Assembly (NCBI GenBank): GCA_040387755.1
Contig: JAZKDB010000004.1
Location: 198,049 to 262,048, forward strand
From: Rurimicrobium sp040387755
GTDB taxonomy: Bacteria; Bacteroidota; Bacteroidia; Chitinophagales; Chitinophagaceae
Direction of reading: 5' to 3'
DNA: 64,000 bases
The notes under the pieces are model-generated. The model was not told the origin of the DNA. It did not search any database and was given only the letters and a program-made list of their open reading frames with translations. The position numbers and the translations under genes were made by a program. This document shows, piece after piece, positions 27,666 to 35,839 of the stretch. How positions within the stretch are numbered: position 1 is the stretch's first letter; every line of letters begins with the position of its first letter.

Positions 27666-27805
27666 ACTTGCTAATTTGGCAATTAGAGGCTCAGCGAACT
27701 TTGCAATGCAAAAAACGGGAAGTACAATCTAATAAAAACAAGGGAATCCGGTAAATAGATTAAAACAAGAACGAACATACTTTCAAATAAAATAAAATAA
27801 AAAAG

Positions 27806-27813
27806 TATTTTTG
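27806..27813 (+). promoter_or_regulatory. -7 element of the 27831 gene
   Basis: TATTTTTG matches TAnnTTTG and lies 17 bases before the ATG at 27831. No clear -33. Confidence 0.45.
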
Positions 27814-27830
27814 GCCTTCAAAATCAAAAT

Positions 27831-28466
27831 ATGGTATCATCAAGTAACCTGGCTAAAACGCTTTCTTTATTGGCACTTTGCGCCTTCTTCTTCTATCCCA
27901 CAGATACTCATGCTGACAATAAAAAAGTAAGAAAAGGTTCATCCATCATTTATAAAAACAATATTTTCGAATTAGGCCCGGATACAGCAAAAAGTGGTTC
28001 AGCAGCAAGTATTAGCGTTACGCAGTCAATGAAGGTTAGCAAAGACTCATTACCTGTAACTATGAATGGAGAAAAAATACTGACAGATGCTGAGATTAGC
28101 GCTGCCCCCAGTGGAGAAGAAACCATAAATACTATCATTATCAATCTATTCAATAAAAACAAAGGCACTTTTAAACAATTAGGTGATGGGGAATACTACA
28201 TTAACGTCAAACACGTTGTAGTGGGTAGAAACGGAAGAATCCAGTACTATAAATTTGATGGCATTCAGCCTGTTTCAAAAGGAAAACCCGTAAACAAAAA
28301 AGCACAAGCCACTGTCAACCAGCTGATTGATGACATGTTGGCTTCGGATGAGATTTTATTTGAGCCAGCTAACAGAGGTGGTCTTAGAGTAACTTGTATC
28401 AGCAAAACTATGGACACTTACATCCGGCTGAAAGTAAGCAAAGGGGTGGCTTCTTTATTGCCTTAA
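27831..28466 (+). CDS. secreted protein of unknown function
   Basis: A 211-residue protein I do not recognise. The signal peptide spans residues 1-29 (LLALCAFFFYPTDTHA). The region 30-90 is low in hydrophobics. Residues about 105-205 look like a compact alpha/beta domain: INTIIINLFNKNKGTFKQLG, YYINVKHVVVGRNGRIQYY, and NQLIDDMLASDEILFEPA. That arrangement resembles a TonB-C-like fold, but this is only a shape impression. It is convergent with the prolyl oligopeptidase and followed by a bidirectional terminator. Confidence 0.55.
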   Translation: MVSSSNLAKTLSLLALCAFFFYPTDTHADNKKVRKGSSIIYKNNIFELGPDTAKSGSAASISVTQSMKVSKDSLPVTMNGEKILTDAEISAAPSGEETINTIIINLFNKNKGTFKQLGDGEYYINVKHVVVGRNGRIQYYKFDGIQPVSKGKPVNKKAQATVNQLIDDMLASDEILFEPANRGGLRVTCISKTMDTYIRLKVSKGVASLLP

Positions 28467-28481
28467 AAAAATCATTCATAA

Positions 28482-28519
28482 AAAAATGAGCCGCAATAAT
28501 CATATTGCGGCTCATTTTT
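28482..28519. terminator. bidirectional terminator
   Basis: A perfect 17-bp stem AAAAATGAGCCGCAATA with its complement (28482-28498 with 28503-28519) and a 4-base loop, between convergent genes. Confidence 0.92.
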
Positions 28520-28548
28520 CTTTTTATCTATTCTTGTTACGATTACTA

Positions 28549-30663
28549 CTAGAGCTCAACTCCCATATTATAAAACACAAAGCTCCAGATATCCGCTGCT
28601 TCATCTATCAATTTGGTTGTAGGCTTGCCGGCTCCATGTCCTGCTTTACTGTCTATTCGGATAAGTGTTGGCTTTTCGCAATTTTGAGCGGCCTGAAGCG
28701 TAGCAGCAAATTTGAACGAATGTGCTGGCACTACACGATCATCATGGTCTGCCGTGGTGACCAGAGTTGCAGGATAGCAAATGCCTTTTTTGATATTATG
28801 AAGGGGTGAATACTTAATCAGATAATCAAATTGTTCTTTATTGTCGCTGCTACCATATTCTACAGCCCAACCCCATCCAACGGTAAACTTATGATAACGC
28901 AACATATCCAAGACACCCACCTGTGGTATGGCCACTGCAAAAAGCTCAGGACGCTGTGTCAGACAGGCCCCTACCAGCAATCCGCCGTTAGAACCGCCAC
29001 GAATGGCCAGTCTTTTTGGATTGGTATACTTGCTGTTGACTAAAAATTCTGCCGCTGCAATAAAGTCGTCAAAAACGTTTTGCTTATATTCTAGCATACC
29101 ACCTCTGTGCCACTCTTCACCATATTCTCCACCTCCTCTCAAATTGGCCACGCAATACACACCCCCATTTTCAAGAAAAACCATATTGGCTACAGAAAAT
29201 GAAGGCGTAAGACTGATATTAAAACCTCCATATGCATATAACAATGTAGGATTCTGACCATTTAATTCCAGACCTTTCTTATGCGTAATGAACATTGACA
29301 CCTTTGCTCCATCTTTGGAAGGGAAGAATACCTGTTTCGTTTCATACTCGTCCGGATTGAATTTAACGTCCGACTTTTTATATAATTCTGATTTCCCGGA
29401 TTTTATATCATACCTGAAGATGGTAGGAGGATATACATAAGAAGTAAAGGTGTAAAAGAAATAATCATCCTGTTTGTAAGAACCAAATCCAGATGCTGTG
29501 CCCAAGCCCGGCAATGCGATACTACGTTCTTTCACTCCGTCAACTGTATACTGTGATACTTCTGTGCAAGCCATCTTCAGATAACTGGCAAATAATTTAC
29601 CGCCACCAGTACTTACACCTTCCAACTTTTGTTCTTGCTCCGGAATAATAATTTTAGGGGCATCCTCAAGCTTTTTGGGGTTTACCAGAACCACTTTGTA
29701 GTTAGGAGCACCATCATTGGTTTGCAACAATAGATTCCCTCCCACATTATCAACAATGTTGGCATTTGTTTTGAAGCCGGGTACTACAGTAATAAATCCG
29801 GCATTAGACTTTTCAAGCAAGTCCTTTACTTTAATTTCACTGCCATCTGTTCCTTCAGAAATACTCAGAACCAGAAAACGTTCATCTTCTGTAAGACCTG
29901 CACCCACATAACGAAGCGGATGTTGTTTATCTTCGTAAATAAGCATATCAGCAGATTGTGGCGTTCCTATTCTATGATAAAATATTTTCTGGAATTCTGT
30001 TTTTGCAGAAAACTTTGTGGCCTCATCCCTAGGTTTATCATAACCACTGTAATAGAAGCCGTCATCACCAGCCCAACTTATTCCTGTAAACTTTACATAC
30101 TCCAGCTTTTCTTTCAGTAAAGTACGTGTGGCAAAATCCATTACATACACTTCCTGCCAATCCGACCCGGAAGCAGAAACTGCATAAGCAAAATACTTTT
30201 GCTTCTTTGAAAACGCAGTGGCCTGAAGTGCTACAGTACCATCCTTGGATAATGTATTAGGATCAATCAGGATTTCAGCTTTGCCATCCAAGCCCTTCTG
30301 TACAAATAATACAGATTGATTTTGTAAACCATTATTCTTATACGTCAAAAAATAGTCGCCTTCTTTTTGGGGTGCCGAATTCTTTGGGTAATCCCATAAT
30401 TCTGTCAACCTTTTTTTGATATTGTCCCGATAAGGAATCGCATTCAGGTACTGATTCGTAATCTTATTCTGCTCTTTTACCCAGGCCTCTGTTTTCTGAG
30501 CAGTATCATTCTCCAGCCAGCGATATGGGTCCATGATTCTTGTGCCAAAATAATCGTCCGATTGGTTTACCCTATCGGTAAGCGGATATTGAATTCCTTG
30601 TGCCATAGTATTAAAAGATGTCGCTGAGCAAATTGCCACACATGCGAGCCATTTATGATTCAT
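28549..30663 (-). CDS. prolyl oligopeptidase family serine peptidase
   Basis: A 704-residue peptidase cleaving after proline in short peptides. It has a signal peptide (1-21, NTMAQ), then the N-terminal beta-propeller domain, then the alpha/beta hydrolase domain. The catalytic Ser is in GGSNGGLLVG, the Asp in TADHDDRVVP and the His in KAGHGAGKP. The conserved PYRWLENDTAQKTEAWVKEQ is near the N-terminus. The export signal indicates a periplasmic or outer-membrane enzyme. A -7 element TAGTTTTG (minus, 30719-30726) lies upstream. Confidence 0.93.
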   Translation of the reverse strand: MNHKWLACVAICSATSFNTMAQGIQYPLTDRVNQSDDYFGTRIMDPYRWLENDTAQKTEAWVKEQNKITNQYLNAIPYRDNIKKRLTELWDYPKNSAPQKEGDYFLTYKNNGLQNQSVLFVQKGLDGKAEILIDPNTLSKDGTVALQATAFSKKQKYFAYAVSASGSDWQEVYVMDFATRTLLKEKLEYVKFTGISWAGDDGFYYSGYDKPRDEATKFSAKTEFQKIFYHRIGTPQSADMLIYEDKQHPLRYVGAGLTEDERFLVLSISEGTDGSEIKVKDLLEKSNAGFITVVPGFKTNANIVDNVGGNLLLQTNDGAPNYKVVLVNPKKLEDAPKIIIPEQEQKLEGVSTGGGKLFASYLKMACTEVSQYTVDGVKERSIALPGLGTASGFGSYKQDDYFFYTFTSYVYPPTIFRYDIKSGKSELYKKSDVKFNPDEYETKQVFFPSKDGAKVSMFITHKKGLELNGQNPTLLYAYGGFNISLTPSFSVANMVFLENGGVYCVANLRGGGEYGEEWHRGGMLEYKQNVFDDFIAAAEFLVNSKYTNPKRLAIRGGSNGGLLVGACLTQRPELFAVAIPQVGVLDMLRYHKFTVGWGWAVEYGSSDNKEQFDYLIKYSPLHNIKKGICYPATLVTTADHDDRVVPAHSFKFAATLQAAQNCEKPTLIRIDSKAGHGAGKPTTKLIDEAADIWSFVFYNMGVEL

Positions 30664-30718
30664 TTGTTGGTTATTTTATTGTTAGGAATTAAGATACTGT
30701 TAAGCGGCAAGATAGGTA

Positions 30719-30726
30719 CAAAACTA
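30719..30726 (-). promoter_or_regulatory. -7 element of the prolyl oligopeptidase gene
   Basis: TAGTTTTG on the minus strand matches TAnnTTTG, with a leader of about 52 bases to the ATG at 30663. No clear -33 at the right distance. Confidence 0.35.
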
Positions 30727-30729
30727 ATA

Positions 30730-30763
30730 TTGAATATTTCAAGTGGAGAATATGTTATTTTCG
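30730..30763 (+). promoter_or_regulatory. possible promoter of the MORN-repeat gene
   Basis: TTG (30730-30732), 23 bases, then TATTTTCG (one mismatch to TAnnTTTG), placed 17 bases before ATG 30781. It overlaps nothing but lies just beyond the divergent element at 30719. Confidence 0.35.
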
Positions 30764-30780
30764 TACAAAATATCCTTCAA

Positions 30781-31536
30781 ATGAAATGGGTAAAAATGAT
30801 TTTGTTATTTTGTGTCTTATTCCAAAGCAATACAATTTTGGCACAGCCCTTCGATACCATCCGTGTAGATCAGGGAGACGGATTTGAAATGCTGCAAATC
30901 ACAGGCAACAACAACATTATTGCCGAAGGTTTGATGAAAAACAAGCTAAAGGAAGGAACATGGAACAGCTATTGGGAGACAGGTTTTCCGCAGGAAATTA
31001 CTACTTTCCATAAAGGCAAAAAAAATGGATTTTATATCAAAACAGGAGCGGATGGGTTTATTGAAAAAATGATAGCTTATAAAGATGATGAACTGAATGG
31101 CCCGAGCCGTATTTATAATAAAGGGGCATTTATTATGGAAGAGATTTATTATGTCCGCAATAAAAAAAACGGGAGCTATACAAAATGGTATATCAATGGT
31201 ATAAAGCAGGAACAGTGTAATTACCTTAATGATGCCCGTGACGGATTGACCACATGGTATTACGAAAATGGCAAAAAAGCCGCCGAGTACCATTATAAAA
31301 ATGGGAAACTGGAAGGAAAGGTTGTCAACTATAATGAACAAGGGAAAATGACAGAACAAGGCCAATATAAAGGCGACGAACAGACAGGCATCTGGAAAGA
31401 ATATTACGATAATGAGCAATTAAAAGCTGAAGGAACATACCTCAAAGGGGAAAAGGAAGGGCTTTGGAAGCGATTTGATGAAAAAGGCAAAACCCTGACA
31501 CCCCAAAAATACCAGAAAGGAACACTAATCCAATAA
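30781..31536 (+). CDS. secreted MORN_2 repeat protein (YwqK-like)
   Basis: A 251-residue protein. It has a signal peptide (about 1-21, NTILAQ) followed by about seven MORN_2 repeats of ~22 residues such as LKEGTWNSYWETGFPQEI, KNGSYTKWYINGIKQEQ, RDGLTTWYYENGKKAAEY and QTGIWKEYYDNEQLKAEG. Such proteins are labelled YwqK antitoxin in databases, but no toxin gene is adjacent and the protein is exported. The ATG 30781 was chosen because it begins the signal peptide. The open frame upstream to 30655 overlaps the divergent gene. The regulator gene starts 14 bases after its stop. Confidence 0.8.
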   Translation: MKWVKMILLFCVLFQSNTILAQPFDTIRVDQGDGFEMLQITGNNNIIAEGLMKNKLKEGTWNSYWETGFPQEITTFHKGKKNGFYIKTGADGFIEKMIAYKDDELNGPSRIYNKGAFIMEEIYYVRNKKNGSYTKWYINGIKQEQCNYLNDARDGLTTWYYENGKKAAEYHYKNGKLEGKVVNYNEQGKMTEQGQYKGDEQTGIWKEYYDNEQLKAEGTYLKGEKEGLWKRFDEKGKTLTPQKYQKGTLIQ

Positions 31537-31550
31537 ATAAAAACCAAAAT

Positions 31551-32726
31551 ATGTCTGAAACAATTTTAGTTATAGACGATGAAAGAGCAATCAGAAGTAC
31601 GCTCAAAGAAATACTTTCTTTTGAAGGGTATACAGTAGAAGAAGCTTCTGACGGTGCAGAAGGATTGAAAAAAATATTAGCGTCAAATTATGCCTGTGTT
31701 ATCTGCGATATTAAAATGCCCAAAATGGATGGCATTGAAGTACTTGAGAAAGTAATGGCCGAAAAACCCGAAACGCAGATGATTATTATTTCGGGTCATG
31801 GAAATATTGAAACTGCGGTAGAGGCAGTTAAAAAAGGAGCTTTTGACTATATCTCCAAACCTCCTGACCTTAATCGCCTGCTCATCACCTTACGCAATGC
31901 CATGGAGCGAAAGGACCTTGTAGTGGAGACAAAACAACTGCGCAAAAAGGTAGAGCAAAAAATATTCGGAGAGTCCGATATGATTGGATGTTCTGAAGCT
32001 CTGGAAAAAATCAGGGAAACCCTTGTAAAAATTGCACCGACCGAAGCCCGCGTTTTGATAACAGGTGAAAATGGAGTGGGTAAAGAGCTGGTGGCACGCA
32101 ACCTGCATAAACATAGCAACAGAAGTAAAGGGCCAATGATTGAAGTCAATTGTGCTGCTATACCCAGCGAGTTGATTGAAAGTGAATTGTTTGGTCACGA
32201 AAAAGGTTCTTTTACATCAGCAATCAAAACAAGAATCGGAAAATTTGAACAGGCTAACGGCGGCACACTCTTTCTGGATGAAATAGGGGATATGAGCTTA
32301 GACGCACAGGCAAAAGTGTTGCGCGCCTTGCAGGAAGGTAAAATCACCAGAGTGGGCGGTGATACAGAAATAAAAGTAGATGTACGTGTTATAGCGGCTA
32401 CCAATAAAGATTTGATGAAAGAAGTGGCAGATAAGAATTTCCGCCTTGATTTGTATCACCGGCTTGGTGTAATTTTAATTCATGTTCCCTCTTTGAACAA
32501 TAGAAGGGAAGACATTCCACTATTGACCGAGCATTTTCTTCAATTGATTGCCAACGAATACAATCAACCGAAAAAAGAAATAGAGCCTGCGGCTATGCAA
32601 TTATTGGCAAAACACAACTGGACAGGGAATATACGCGAATTGAAAAATGCGGTTGAAAGGCTCATTATTCTCGCAGATAAGCTAATTACCAAAAAAGATA
32701 TTGAAACCTATATTCTAATGAAATAG
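31551..32726 (+). CDS. NtrC-like response regulator lacking the HTH domain
   Basis: A 391-residue protein. It has an N-terminal receiver (residues 1-120; phosphoacceptor D53 in CDIKMPKMDG) and a sigma-54-type AAA+ domain (about 140-390). Walker A is GENGVGKE (172-179) and Walker B FLDEIGD (241-247). The sigma-54-contact loop reads GSFTSA (219-224) instead of GAFTGA. The protein ends immediately after the AAA+ C-terminal helices (LITKKDIETYILMK), with no Fis-type DNA-binding domain. It may act on sigma-54 holoenzyme from solution or have another partner. No sensor kinase is adjacent. It follows the MORN-repeat gene by 14 bases. Confidence 0.88.
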   Translation: MSETILVIDDERAIRSTLKEILSFEGYTVEEASDGAEGLKKILASNYACVICDIKMPKMDGIEVLEKVMAEKPETQMIIISGHGNIETAVEAVKKGAFDYISKPPDLNRLLITLRNAMERKDLVVETKQLRKKVEQKIFGESDMIGCSEALEKIRETLVKIAPTEARVLITGENGVGKELVARNLHKHSNRSKGPMIEVNCAAIPSELIESELFGHEKGSFTSAIKTRIGKFEQANGGTLFLDEIGDMSLDAQAKVLRALQEGKITRVGGDTEIKVDVRVIAATNKDLMKEVADKNFRLDLYHRLGVILIHVPSLNNRREDIPLLTEHFLQLIANEYNQPKKEIEPAAMQLLAKHNWTGNIRELKNAVERLIILADKLITKKDIETYILMK

Positions 32727-32795
32727 GCTAAGGTATTTGTGGAAAAATAAACCTTTTGCATCTTTTACAGTCTATTAGAACTAAAATCCGAATTT

Positions 32796-34427
32796 ATGAT
32801 TTACTCCAATAAAATATTGGTTATTGCCTTTTTATGCCTTGTGGCAACAAACACCATTGCACAGACAAAACAAAAAACCAACATTGAACACATTACCGTC
32901 TTCCTGAGTGGAGCTGAAATAGAAGGTTCGGCCAAAATAAATCTGCCACAGGGAGAATCTGAGGTATTGTTTACCAATATTGCCGGAAACATTGTACAGC
33001 AAAGCATCTCAGTAGGTGTAAATAATGGTGTAATTGTTCAATCTGCCACAGCTCAAAACAATTATTTAGAGAATAACAATCTCTCGCCACGAGGGCAAAT
33101 GCTCAAAGACAGCATTGAAATTCTTAAACAACAAAACGAAGCTCTCAACGATAAAAAGTCAGTGCTCAACGAACAGCTTTCGGTGATTAAAGAAAATAGA
33201 AAAATTGCCGGCCAAAACAACGGACTGTCGGTAATAGAATTACAAAAAATGTTGGACCTGATTAATAGCAAAATGAATGGCTTGTTGGCCGAAGGGCATG
33301 TACTGGACAGGCAAATGAAAAAAACTCAGGAGCGCATCAACTTGCTCAACCAACAACTGAATGAAGAACAGAAAAAGGATTTCCAGCCGGGTGGTCAATT
33401 GCTGGTGAAATTCTATGCCACAGCTGCCACAGCTGCTACTGTTACTATTAATTATGTTACACCTAATGCCAGCTGGACACCCAGCTACGACCTACGTGTG
33501 GATAAAATCAATAGCCCGGTAAAACTGGTGTATAAAGCCAACATTACCCAAAACTCAGGCGTAAAATGGGACAACGTAAAACTTTCTCTTTCTACAGGCA
33601 ACCCCAACGAAGGCGCTGAAGCACCAACAATGAACCCTTGGTATTTGTCTTTTTATCAACCACAGCCCAACTATGGCTATTTGAACAAGGCTAAATTAAA
33701 CTCTGCTGCTCCTATCCGAATGACAATGGAAAAAAAAGATGCTGCCGAATATGAATCTACAGCAGATGCCGCACCGGTACAAGCTTCCATCGGCGATTAT
33801 GTACAAATAGACAACAGTGGCATCAACACTACGTTTGACATTTCATTAAATTACACTATCCCCAGCGATGGGCAGGAACATCTGGTGGCCGTAAAAGATT
33901 ATGAATTACCCGCTACCTATCGTTACTATGTAGCACCCAAACTTGACAGAGATGCCTTTTTGCAGGCACGTATCTCCAATTGGGAAGACCTCAACCTGAT
34001 GCCTGCTTCTACCAATATTTTTTACGAAGGAGCTTATGTAGGGCAAGGCTATATTGATATGCGCAACGTCAAAGACACGCTTAATTTATCATTGGGCAGG
34101 GACAAAAAAATCATTGTTCGTCGCGAAAATGATAAAAACTACCGCTCTGTAAAAACCATTGGCACCAATATCCGCAAAAGCTATGGCTATACCATTGAGG
34201 TGCGTAATACCAAAAAAGAGACTATTGACTTAGTAGTTTTAGAACAATTTCCTATCAGCAATGATAAAGACATTAGTATTGAGGACAAAGAAGCGAGTGG
34301 TGCAAAAATTAATGAAGAGACAGGTGCCGTGCAATGGGATTTGACACTTAAGGGTAATGAACTCAAAACGCTCAAACTAAATTATTCAGTAAAATATCCA
34401 AAAGATAAAACCGTAGGGAATTTGTAA
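32796..34427 (+). CDS. DUF4139/DUF4140 (MuiA-like) secreted protein
   Basis: A 543-residue protein. It has a signal peptide (1-22), then the DUF4140 domain (residues 30-130, FLSGAEIEGSAKINLPQGES) with a coiled-coil of ~80 residues (MLKDSIEILKQQNEALNDKK to LLNQQLNEEQ), then the DUF4139 beta domain (200-543). In it NYVTPNASWTPSYDLRV and SLSTGNPNEGAEAP are characteristic. The family includes the mucoidy-inhibitor MuiA of E. coli, whose mechanism is unknown. It is followed by a strong terminator. Confidence 0.88.
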   Translation: MIYSNKILVIAFLCLVATNTIAQTKQKTNIEHITVFLSGAEIEGSAKINLPQGESEVLFTNIAGNIVQQSISVGVNNGVIVQSATAQNNYLENNNLSPRGQMLKDSIEILKQQNEALNDKKSVLNEQLSVIKENRKIAGQNNGLSVIELQKMLDLINSKMNGLLAEGHVLDRQMKKTQERINLLNQQLNEEQKKDFQPGGQLLVKFYATAATAATVTINYVTPNASWTPSYDLRVDKINSPVKLVYKANITQNSGVKWDNVKLSLSTGNPNEGAEAPTMNPWYLSFYQPQPNYGYLNKAKLNSAAPIRMTMEKKDAAEYESTADAAPVQASIGDYVQIDNSGINTTFDISLNYTIPSDGQEHLVAVKDYELPATYRYYVAPKLDRDAFLQARISNWEDLNLMPASTNIFYEGAYVGQGYIDMRNVKDTLNLSLGRDKKIIVRRENDKNYRSVKTIGTNIRKSYGYTIEVRNTKKETIDLVVLEQFPISNDKDISIEDKEASGAKINEETGAVQWDLTLKGNELKTLKLNYSVKYPKDKTVGNL

Positions 34428-34446
34428 AAATCATATTCCTGTTATA

Positions 34447-34483
34447 AAAGCGATGTTGAACATTTCAGCATCGCTTTTTTGTT
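34447..34483 (+). terminator. intrinsic terminator after the DUF4139 gene
   Basis: A 15-bp stem beginning AAAAGCGATG and ending CATCGCTTTT with one G-U pair, followed by T6. Confidence 0.85.
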
Positions 34484-34541
34484 GATAACCATATACTTAT
34501 CTCTTCCTATACATTTTCTTACTTGCGTTATTATAAAAATG

Positions 34542-34574
34542 TTTTTCCCGATGTTGCAAGTCCTTTTTCCCGAT
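34542..34574 (+). promoter_or_regulatory. 11-bp direct repeat upstream of the iron-cluster promoter
   Basis: TTTTTCCCGAT occurs at 34542-34552 and again at 34564-34574, so the starts are 22 bases apart, about two helical turns. It lies 29 bases before the -7 element at 34603, a normal place for an operator or activator site. The binding protein is unknown. Confidence 0.45.
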
Positions 34575-34602
34575 TATGAAAAGGCAATGGTCTTCATGAA
34601 GG

Positions 34603-34610
34603 TACTTTTG
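34603..34610 (+). promoter_or_regulatory. -7 element of the DUF4856 gene
   Basis: TACTTTTG matches TAnnTTTG. The leader to ATG 34636 would be about 23 bases. No TTG is seen at the -33 position, which would suit an activator-dependent promoter. Confidence 0.5.
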
Positions 34611-34635
34611 CCCTGTCTTAAACAAATAATATCAG

Positions 34636-35724
34636 ATGAATCGTAAACTAATTACTTCAGTAGCTATTTTGAGTAGTGTTCTTGCCTTTACTTCCTGTAA
34701 AAAAGAAGATAAAAATTCAGACCCGGCTGTAAAAGCTTATACAGTACCTACAACCTACAATTTTGCCAATGCAAATTATACACAATCAAGCCAATTGGTA
34801 AAAATGACGGTAGAAATAGATGCCTATCTGAAAAAACCAAATGCTGGATCAGCACTTATTGCTATCGATCAGACAGTCTTGAACAATATGTTCAGTAATA
34901 CCGGAAATCCTTTTGCTGATGCAAGCTTAAATAGTTCAGGTATCAATATTACAAGCTATACATCAGAAGCAACTTTATATAAATCTTATGCCGATAGCGT
35001 TATTAAATTCAATAACGGTGTTACGGCTTCTGAAGGTGTGGGTGGGTTTGTGCCTCGTGGGTCTAATAAAATAGTAGTGGGGCCAAGAGGTTTGGAGTAT
35101 GGTCAGGCCTTTACAAAAGGCGTTATGGGAGCAATGTTGTTTAAAGAGGCAGTGAATACATTATTAAGTATCAAAACACTGAAAGTAGCCGATACTACAA
35201 CCGCGCAAGCCAAATGGGATGCCGCTTTCGGAATGCTATCAGTACCGGTTGATTACGACCCGACAAAAACTTATGCAAGTACAGACGCCAATCGTCCATT
35301 ACTTTGGGGTGGTTATTTGGCCGAGAGAGGAAAAGCAATCAGTGCCGGAGCAACAATATTCAATGCCTTTCTGAAAGGACGAGCAGCAATTGGAGGCTAT
35401 GATGCAGCAGTACGTAACGAGCAAATTGACATTATAATAGCTAAATGGGAACAATTAGCAGCAGCAGCAGCACTTGAGTATGCTACCGCACCAACAACTA
35501 CAGCAAATATTGGCAATAAAGGTTCGCAATTTCACGCATTGTCAGAAGGGTTCGGATTTATTGCAGCATTCAAATACCGTCCTGCAAACAGCAAATTATC
35601 TGCTACCGATTATGAAAAATTGAAAACAATCTTTAATAAAGATTTCTATGCTTTAATCAACCAAACAGATTTCACTGATTTGAAAAGCGCTCAGGATATT
35701 TTAAAAAACACTTATGGCCTTTAA
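34636..35724 (+). CDS. DUF4856 lipoprotein (iron-cluster associated)
   Basis: A 362-residue lipoprotein. It has a signal and lipobox (residues 1-20, LAFTSC). After a short charged linker the domain starts YTVPTTYNFANANYTQSSQLVK, matching the Bacteroidota family DUF4856 (the beginning is quoted in 20 or fewer residues: YTVPTTYNFANANYTQS). Most of the protein is alpha-helical, like imelysin. It is first of the cluster with an imelysin, an HTTM protein and a TonB-dependent receptor, so I infer a role in iron or haem acquisition. Function has not been shown. Confidence 0.7.
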   Translation: MNRKLITSVAILSSVLAFTSCKKEDKNSDPAVKAYTVPTTYNFANANYTQSSQLVKMTVEIDAYLKKPNAGSALIAIDQTVLNNMFSNTGNPFADASLNSSGINITSYTSEATLYKSYADSVIKFNNGVTASEGVGGFVPRGSNKIVVGPRGLEYGQAFTKGVMGAMLFKEAVNTLLSIKTLKVADTTTAQAKWDAAFGMLSVPVDYDPTKTYASTDANRPLLWGGYLAERGKAISAGATIFNAFLKGRAAIGGYDAAVRNEQIDIIIAKWEQLAAAAALEYATAPTTTANIGNKGSQFHALSEGFGFIAAFKYRPANSKLSATDYEKLKTIFNKDFYALINQTDFTDLKSAQDILKNTYGL

Positions 35725-35749
35725 TTTAAGGCTATAATATAAATTTTAC

Positions 35750-35785
35750 TGAAGCGTTCAACACAAATAGCTGTTGAACGCTTCA
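35750..35785. terminator. perfect hairpin between DUF4856 and imelysin genes
   Basis: A perfect 14-bp inverted repeat (35750-35763 with 35772-35785) with an 8-base loop. No T run follows, so it could be a weak terminator, an mRNA-processing hairpin or an operator rather than a classic terminator. Confidence 0.5.
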
Positions 35786-35806
35786 TCCATTAAGAACTTA
35801 TTGTAC

Positions 35807-35814
35807 TAATTTTG
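35807..35814 (+). promoter_or_regulatory. -7 element of the imelysin gene
   Basis: TAATTTTG matches TAnnTTTG and lies 25 bases before ATG 35840. No TTG at the -33 distance. Confidence 0.45.
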
Positions 35815-35839
35815 CCTCTTTATTTAATTATTGGTCCCG

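Noticed and set aside
30781..31536. Toxin-antitoxin pair suggested by the YwqK label
   Set aside because: The protein is exported and no toxin-like gene is adjacent.
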